Shown here one piece after another: positions 7,500 to 11,414 of a stretch of 11,414 nt of DNA. Both the position numbers and the translations under genes were made by a program. Each line of letters starts with the position of its first letter. Position 1 is the stretch's first letter. The notes under the pieces were generated by a model that saw only the letters and a list, made by a program, of their open reading frames with translations, searched no databases and was not told the DNA's origin. The stretch is from Candidatus Cloacimonadota bacterium (GTDB taxonomy: Bacteria > Cloacimonadota > Cloacimonadia > Cloacimonadales > WRIO01), in the NCBI GenBank assembly GCA_023230175.1, contig JALNXV010000084.1:1-11414 (forward strand), given 5' to 3'.

Positions 7500-8624
7500 T
7501 TATTTTGTCAATTTAATTCTGTAAAATTTAGTAAGCTTATCTAAAGCTTTAATTAAATTTTCTTTTTCTATCGCATAGCAGATTCTTATATAACCGTATC
7601 CATTTTGTCCAAAGGCTGAGCCGGGTATTATAATAACTCCTTTTGTACTTAATTCTGTTGCAAAACTAAGGTCATCACAATGAATTCTTAAAAACAGATA
7701 AGGAGCTGCATCGGGAAGGTAAGTAGTGTTTATTTCAGGAAATGTAGATGCTAATTTTTGGAGACAAATGTTATAATTAATTAATAACTGTTCTTTTATT
7801 GAGTCTATATCTATTTGAGCACTTGTTGAAAATGCTTTTATTGCTGCATATTGACTTATTGTTGATGCACATGTTGAAATATATTGATGTGATAGTATGA
7901 TTTTACTTAATAAATCTTTGTTATGACAGACTATCCATCCTAATCTCCACCCTGTCATACATACAAGTTTAGATAGAGATGAAATGATAATTAAATTATT
8001 ATTTATTGAACTAAATGAAGGTATGCGTTTAGTTAAATTTAACCCTAAATAGACTTCATCAACTATTAGTAGGACATTATGTTGTAAGCATTGCTTCACT
8101 ATTAATTGCATTTCTTCATTATTAAAAGCTATACCTGTTGGGTTTGAGGGGTGAGTGATTAATAATATCTTAGGTTTGAGCTTAATCTTTTCAAGGAAAG
8201 AATCTTTGTTAAGTCTGAAATTATTATCCCTGTCAAAATCAAATTTTAAGACTTCTGCTTGCATTAGTTTAGCTATGGTTTCATAAGCTAAAAAAGTAGG
8301 ATTTCCGATTAATATCTTGTCATTTGGATTTAATAGACTAAATAAACAGGTAAATAATGCTTCTTGAGCACCATTAGTAACACATATCTTATCAAAAGTT
8401 GTGTTATAGTTTATAGCGATGAGTTCCCTTAACTCTTTTATCCCGGCATTTTCAGAATAAAAAATATTGGCATTATTAATATAGTTTATCGCTTCATCAC
8501 AAATAATTTTTGGTGTTTTAAATCGTATTTCACCCAAACCGAGATTAATAGCGTCTTTAGGAACACCTTTCATCATTTCTCTAATGAGGGAGGGTTTTAA
8601 ACCTAATAAATGTTTTGCAATCAT
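7500..8624 (-). CDS. Class I/II PLP aminotransferase, probable N-succinyldiaminopimelate aminotransferase (DapC)
   Basis: This is a 374-residue fold-type I aminotransferase. Marks are TNGAQEAL (83-90, phosphate contact), NPTG (161-164), DEVY with D189 and Y192, the PLP lysine K219 in SSLSKLVCMTGWRLGW, PGSAFG (334-339) and the substrate-carboxylate arginine R347 in GYIRICYA. Sequence alone does not fix the substrate. The gene overlaps the dapD stop by one base (TAATG), a tight translational coupling. DapD makes N-succinyl-2-amino-6-ketopimelate, and the next step is its amination from glutamate. DapC is therefore the natural reading. The one-step enzyme LL-DAP aminotransferase (DapL) is less likely because it would make dapD pointless. 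It is cytoplasmic. The family call is sure and the DapC role is inferred from position. Confidence 0.83.
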   Translation of the reverse strand: MIAKHLLGLKPSLIREMMKGVPKDAINLGLGEIRFKTPKIICDEAINYINNANIFYSENAGIKELRELIAINYNTTFDKICVTNGAQEALFTCLFSLLNPNDKILIGNPTFLAYETIAKLMQAEVLKFDFDRDNNFRLNKDSFLEKIKLKPKILLITHPSNPTGIAFNNEEMQLIVKQCLQHNVLLIVDEVYLGLNLTKRIPSFSSINNNLIIISSLSKLVCMTGWRLGWIVCHNKDLLSKIILSHQYISTCASTISQYAAIKAFSTSAQIDIDSIKEQLLINYNICLQKLASTFPEINTTYLPDAAPYLFLRIHCDDLSFATELSTKGVIIIPGSAFGQNGYGYIRICYAIEKENLIKALDKLTKFYRIKLTK

Positions 8625-9451
8625 TATCTTAATAATTGTTCCAGTTGAACAGAAGTATCTGTTTTACTGTCTCGATATTTGATAATCACAGGACAATAAA
8701 TACTAATATCATTATTGCTTTTTAAAGCTCTTGAACCTGCAACAATTACAGCTTTTTCAGGAATAATTAAGGCATTATAACTCTCATCTTTTTTTATAAA
8801 TCTATTGTTGACAGCATCAAAAACCGGTGTGCCGGAAGTTAAAATTACTCCGGCAGCTATTACAGCTGATTGTTTAATTAATACACCTTCATATATCCCA
8901 CAATTGCCCCCTATAAAAACATTATCTTCTATTATTACCGGTTTGGCATTAATTGGTTCTAAGACGCCCCCAAGCATTGAGCCGGCACTTAAATGAACGT
9001 TTTTGCCAACTTGAGCACAACTGCCGACTAATGAATGAGAATCTATCATACTGTTATCATCTACATAAGCGCCAACATTAAGATATGCAGGTGGCATAAT
9101 TGTCACGTTATTGCCAATAAATGCCCCATCTCTGACTGCTGAGCCTCCGGGAACTAATCTAATTCGGTCAGAATCAGAAAAGGTTCTTAACGGGTAAGTA
9201 TGTTTGTCTGTAAAGGTTGACTCACCAATGTTAAAAACCTTTATCTTACCCATTTTAAAGCCTACTAAAATACCTTGCTTTACCCAATCATTAACTACCC
9301 ATTGTTCATTTTTATAATTAGCTGCTCTAATTTTGCCTTTATTTAAATAATCTTTAAAATTTTCAAAAAGTTGATAATCTGTAATTGTATATTCTGATTT
9401 ATTCTCTGTAAAGAGAAGTTTGATTTTATCCGATAATTCATTTATAATCAT
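8624..9451 (-). CDS. dapD: 2,3,4,5-tetrahydropyridine-2,6-dicarboxylate N-succinyltransferase
   Basis: DapD transfers a succinyl group from succinyl-CoA to tetrahydrodipicolinate, committing it to the succinylase branch of diaminopimelate and lysine synthesis. The 275-residue length equals that of the E. coli type (274). An N-terminal helical domain (1-90) is followed by a left-handed beta-helix of hexapeptide repeats (about 100-215), with GAYVDD, DSHSLVGSCAQVGKNVHL (137-154), GGVLEPINAKPVIIEDN and GGNCGIYEG. D137 lines up with the catalytic aspartate (D141) of the E. coli-type enzyme. The GGNCGIYEG and STPV-like variants and the C-terminal CPVIIKYRDSKTD segment are of the type I know from Bacteroidota. 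It starts 4 bases after the stop of the lyase gene. The AGG of its ribosome site overlaps that gene's last codons, so the two are probably translated together. Confidence 0.96.
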   Translation of the reverse strand: MIINELSDKIKLLFTENKSEYTITDYQLFENFKDYLNKGKIRAANYKNEQWVVNDWVKQGILVGFKMGKIKVFNIGESTFTDKHTYPLRTFSDSDRIRLVPGGSAVRDGAFIGNNVTIMPPAYLNVGAYVDDNSMIDSHSLVGSCAQVGKNVHLSAGSMLGGVLEPINAKPVIIEDNVFIGGNCGIYEGVLIKQSAVIAAGVILTSGTPVFDAVNNRFIKKDESYNALIIPEKAVIVAGSRALKSNNDISIYCPVIIKYRDSKTDTSVQLEQLLR

Positions 9452-9455
9452 ATAA

Positions 9456-10649
9456 TTACCTTTTTTTTAATTCTTTAACTGCTGTATTGATTCTATTTAA
9501 TGCTTCTTCAAGCATCTTTCTTGAACAACCAAAATTTAATCTCATAAAACCTCTACCTAATTCGCCGTATTTGATACCGGTATCAAGCCCTACTTTTGCT
9601 TTTTTAACTAAGAATTCCTCTAACTCATTATGTTCCATTTTTAATGAATTAAAATCTATCCATATTAAAAATGTTGATTCTGAATCAGCTAATGTAAACT
9701 CAGGTAAATTTTTCTCAAAATAATCATAGACAAATTGTCTGTTAGAATCTAAGTAAACTAAAAGCTGTTCTAGCCAATCTTCGCATTCATTATAACAGGT
9801 TTCTAAAGCATTCATCCCGAATATATTCATCATAAAGATACCTGATTTCATCATTATATCTTCCAAAGCCTTTTTTATTTCCGGATTTGGGATAATCATA
9901 ATTGAAGTACATAACCCTGCTACATTAAAAGTTTTGCTGGGAGCCATACAAGTTATTGATATATCAGAAAATTCTTTAATACTGCTAAAAGGTATATGTT
10001 TGGTTGGTTTAAATACTAAATCATTATGAATTTCATCTGATAATACATATACATTGTGTTTTTTACATATATTACCAATCTTTTGCAATTCTTCTTTAGT
10101 CCAAACTCTACCAACAGGATTATGAGGAGAACATAAAATAAATAGTTTTGCTTGCTTTGCTTTTTGTTCAAAATCTTCAAAATCTATTTCATAATAACTT
10201 TTACCCGAAGTTTTAGATGATTTTGCTTTTAAATTATTTATTAAAAGTTTTCTGTCATTCAATTCAATAGCATCAAAGAAGGGATGATAAACAGGAGGTT
10301 GGATTAATATTCCGTCACCCGGATTAGTTAAAGCAAATACTGCAAAATTTATTGCAGGTACTATACCCGGAGTTGATAGAATATACGAATCTTCAATCTG
10401 CCAATTATGTCGTTTTTGCATCCAATTTTGAACTGCTTGATAAAATTTATCTGTTTTTACTGTATATCCTAAAACAGGGTGTTCAATTCTTTGTTTTAAT
10501 GCATCTACGACCTGAGGAGGTACACATATATCCATATCTGCTATTGACATTGGGATAATGTCATCAGTACCAAATATTAAATTACACCAATCCCACTTAA
10601 ATGATGCAGTATTTCTCCGATCAATACACTTATCAAAATCATATTTCAT
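9456..10649 (-). CDS. MalY/PatB family PLP-dependent C-S lyase (cystathionine beta-lyase type)
   Basis: This is a 397-residue fold-type I PLP enzyme. A GTG at 10652 is in frame, but AGGAG (10656-10660) is better spaced for the ATG at 10649. The opening MKYDFDKCIDRRNTASFKWD and PMSIADMD are hallmarks of the MalY/PatB group, as are YHPFF (121-125), SPHNPVG (174-180), SDEIHNDL (204-211) and the PLP lysine K239 in MAPSKTFNVAGL. Members cleave the C-S bond of cystathionine or cysteine to pyruvate, ammonia and homocysteine or sulfide. It is cytoplasmic. As first gene of the operon it could serve methionine synthesis, since methionine and lysine share the aspartate pathway with dapD. It could alternatively release sulfide for the thiolation protein further along. 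A dedicated aminotransferase role is possible but less typical of the family. Confidence 0.87.
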   Translation of the reverse strand: MKYDFDKCIDRRNTASFKWDWCNLIFGTDDIIPMSIADMDICVPPQVVDALKQRIEHPVLGYTVKTDKFYQAVQNWMQKRHNWQIEDSYILSTPGIVPAINFAVFALTNPGDGILIQPPVYHPFFDAIELNDRKLLINNLKAKSSKTSGKSYYEIDFEDFEQKAKQAKLFILCSPHNPVGRVWTKEELQKIGNICKKHNVYVLSDEIHNDLVFKPTKHIPFSSIKEFSDISITCMAPSKTFNVAGLCTSIMIIPNPEIKKALEDIMMKSGIFMMNIFGMNALETCYNECEDWLEQLLVYLDSNRQFVYDYFEKNLPEFTLADSESTFLIWIDFNSLKMEHNELEEFLVKKAKVGLDTGIKYGELGRGFMRLNFGCSRKMLEEALNRINTAVKELKKR

Positions 10650-10853
10650 CACTTTCTCCTATAAAATTTTTATTAATAGTGTCAAATAAAAATTTGCAAA
10701 TAAATTTGTAAAGTAAAAATTCTCAATATTATGGCGTAATACTATTTAAAGTATTTACTTTTTAATATTTTTTATAATTTAAGTTTTAAAATTTTCTAAA
10801 TCAATAGATGTAATCACAGTGAGAAATAATTAATTTTTTGTCAATCTACAGCC

Positions 10854-10887
10854 GACCTCCAAGATGCTTTAAAGCATCTTGGAGGTC
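10854..10887. repeat. Perfect 34-bp palindrome
   Basis: The arm GACCTCCAAGATGCTTT (10854-10870) is followed immediately by its exact reverse complement (10871-10887). It would fold into a very stable hairpin in RNA and is much more GC-rich than its surroundings. Neither side is followed by a run of U, so it is not a textbook intrinsic terminator. It could be a dispersed palindromic repeat, a protein-binding site or a processing hairpin in the leader of the operon about 205 bases downstream. Confidence 0.8.
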
Positions 10888-10953
10888 CCTTATATATATT
10901 CTATAAATTACTGTAATTTAGAAAGTGGTTTTTATCTTATTAGATACTCTATT

Positions 10954-11085
10954 AGGCTGTTGAATAATGTTGTTGTGTGAGCATCCTTGCTTGCACAAAA
11001 AAAACTTAAATGATAGGTATTCAATATTTTATGAAACTACAAGCCCGGAGCTCATAGAACAATAATTGATATTATTCAACAGTCT
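10954..11085 (+). repeat. MITE-like foldback repeat, copy B (132 bp)
   Basis: It begins AGGCTGTTGAATAAT (10954-10968) and ends with the inverted ATTATTCAACAGTCT (11071-11085), 14 of 15 bases complementary. Pairing continues inward: GTTGTGTGAGC (10972-10982) against GCTCATAGAAC (11050-11060), and GCTTGCA against TACAAGC, leaving a loop of about 45 bases. It has no coding capacity. The size and terminal inverted repeats fit a miniature inverted-repeat element or REP-like intergenic repeat. No transposase is present in the window. Confidence 0.8.
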
Positions 11086-11171
11086 CTATATTTAGAAAAT
11101 TTGGCTAAATTTCTATTTTTAGATTTGAATCTCTGATTACAAAACGAGAATGGGGCTGAGGATAAAAGTTA

Positions 11172-11304
11172 AGGCTGTCGAATAATGTTGTTGTGTGAGC
11201 ATCTTTGCTTGCACGTTAAACTTTTTAACTGTAAGAATATCAACAAATAAACTCCCTACAAGCCGGGAGCTCATAGAACAATATTTGATATTATTCAACA
11301 GCCT
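11172..11304 (+). repeat. MITE-like foldback repeat, copy C (133 bp)
   Basis: It has the same orientation and architecture as copy B, starting 218 bases after it. It begins AGGCTGTCGAATAAT (11172-11186) and ends ATTATTCAACAGCCT (11290-11304). The outer 45 bases on each side are nearly identical to copy B, while the middle differs strongly and instead matches copy A (TTAACTGTAAGAATATCAA). After the right end both B and C continue CTATAT, which may belong to the element. I could not recognise a clear target-site duplication. Confidence 0.8.
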
Positions 11305-11322
11305 CTATATCCTTTATAAGAT

Positions 11323-11348
11323 AACAAGGGTACTTTTGTACCCTTGTT
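11323..11348. terminator. Terminator-like hairpin
   Basis: AACAAGGGTAC (11323-11333) pairs perfectly with GTACCCTTGTT (11338-11348) across a TTTT loop, an 11-bp stem. The plus strand continues TAATTTAAAT and the minus strand ATCTTAT, so neither side has a strong U-run. It may end a gene lying to the right of the window and read on the minus strand, or serve both directions. Confidence 0.45.
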
Positions 11349-11414
11349 TAATTTAAATAGATGATAGTGAACTATTTCATTAATATCATTTTTTTAGTTG
11401 AGGTAAATGATCCT

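Larger units (their letters stand above)
10650..11414. other. Gene-free region upstream of the lysine/GAPOR operon
   Basis: No convincing gene is seen on either strand across about 760 bases. The part next to the lyase gene (10661-10850) is extremely AT-rich and must contain the operon promoter, but I cannot single out boxes with confidence. The rest holds a 34-bp palindrome, two foldback repeats in the same orientation, a short unique stretch between them (11086-11171) and a terminator-like hairpin. The last ~60 bases could carry the edge of a further gene, but both strands allow short open frames and neither is convincing. Confidence 0.6.

Noticed and set aside
7294..7524. Plus-strand open frame of 76 codons
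   Set aside because: It is antisense to the PP-loop gene, with a composition typical of a shadow frame.
8805..8996. Plus-strand open frame of 63 codons
   Set aside because: It is antisense to dapD, a very well conserved gene.
9487..10558. Two plus-strand open frames (9487-9723 and 10352-10558)
   Set aside because: Both are antisense to the MalY/PatB gene and have no recognisable product.
10657..10685. Sigma-70-like promoter for the operon with TTGACA at 10680-10685 (minus strand)
   Set aside because: The matching -10 position would fall on the ribosome-binding site and leave almost no leader. Nothing better than AT-rich noise was found further upstream.
10947..11091. Target-site duplication CTCTAT around repeat copy B
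   Set aside because: The right-hand CTCTAT also follows copy C, so it may be part of the element, and its left match in B may be chance.
10954..11304. Possible CRISPR array from repeated sequence
   Set aside because: There are only two nearby copies, each over 130 bases with internal inverted repeats. There is no short repeat-spacer pattern and no cas gene.
11361..11414. Possible gene at the right edge: plus-strand frame from ATG 11361, or a minus-strand C-terminus ending at 11386 (DHLPQLKK)
   Set aside because: Only 8 to 18 codons are visible, there is no ribosome site for the plus frame, and the two options exclude each other. The hairpin at 11323-11348 mildly favours the minus-strand reading.

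Overview
The window is AT-rich (about 70% A+T by eye) bacterial DNA with tightly packed genes. The gene set points to an anaerobe of the Bacteroidota/FCB type. It includes a Bacteroidota-type DapD, a TPR protein with a cyclase linker, a coiled-coil protein whose C-terminal domain I know from Bacteroidota, and a ferredoxin-linked tungsten oxidoreductase. However, most genes carry clear Shine-Dalgarno sequences (GGAG-type, about 5 nt from the start), which is unusual for core Bacteroidota. A relative in the wider FCB group (Cloacimonadota-, Ignavibacteriota- or Marinilabiliales-like) therefore fits as well. I cannot name the species.

Left part (1-3812): a minus-strand gene runs off the left edge. 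It encodes a lipoprotein-like TPR receptor with one membrane helix and the linker that normally precedes a class III nucleotidyl cyclase. Divergent from it, three plus-strand genes are closely spaced: a membrane-anchored coiled-coil protein, a LigT-like 2H phosphoesterase, and a DEDDh exonuclease with an ExoX-like tail.

Middle (3813-10649): a six-gene minus-strand operon, read right to left. The order is MalY/PatB C-S lyase, dapD, a class I aminotransferase (probable DapC), a PP-loop ATPase of the ThiI/MnmA type with three candidate cluster cysteines, a glyoxalase II-like metallo-beta-lactamase hydrolase, and a glyceraldehyde-3-phosphate:ferredoxin oxidoreductase-like tungstoenzyme. Spacings run from a 1-nt overlap to about 40 nt. 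dapD and the aminotransferase give two consecutive steps of the succinylase route to diaminopimelate and lysine. The lyase and the PP-loop protein both handle sulfur. The last gene is a ferredoxin-reducing glycolytic enzyme. Its reading frame extends about 78 codons upstream of the first ATG and appears to start at a rare ATA codon.

Right part (10650-11414): about 760 bases without a recognisable gene. It holds a perfect 34-bp palindrome, two direct copies of a ~132-bp foldback (MITE-like) repeat ending in AGGCTGTTGAATAAT inverted repeats, and a terminator-like hairpin. A third, diverged copy of the same repeat lies between the convergent exonuclease and oxidoreductase genes near 3830-3953 and reaches the oxidoreductase stop codon.

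The most notable items are the non-ATG start of the GAPOR-like gene, the undescribed-looking repeat family, the TPR-cyclase receptor beside a 2H phosphoesterase, and the cysteine-bearing PP-loop protein inside a lysine operon.
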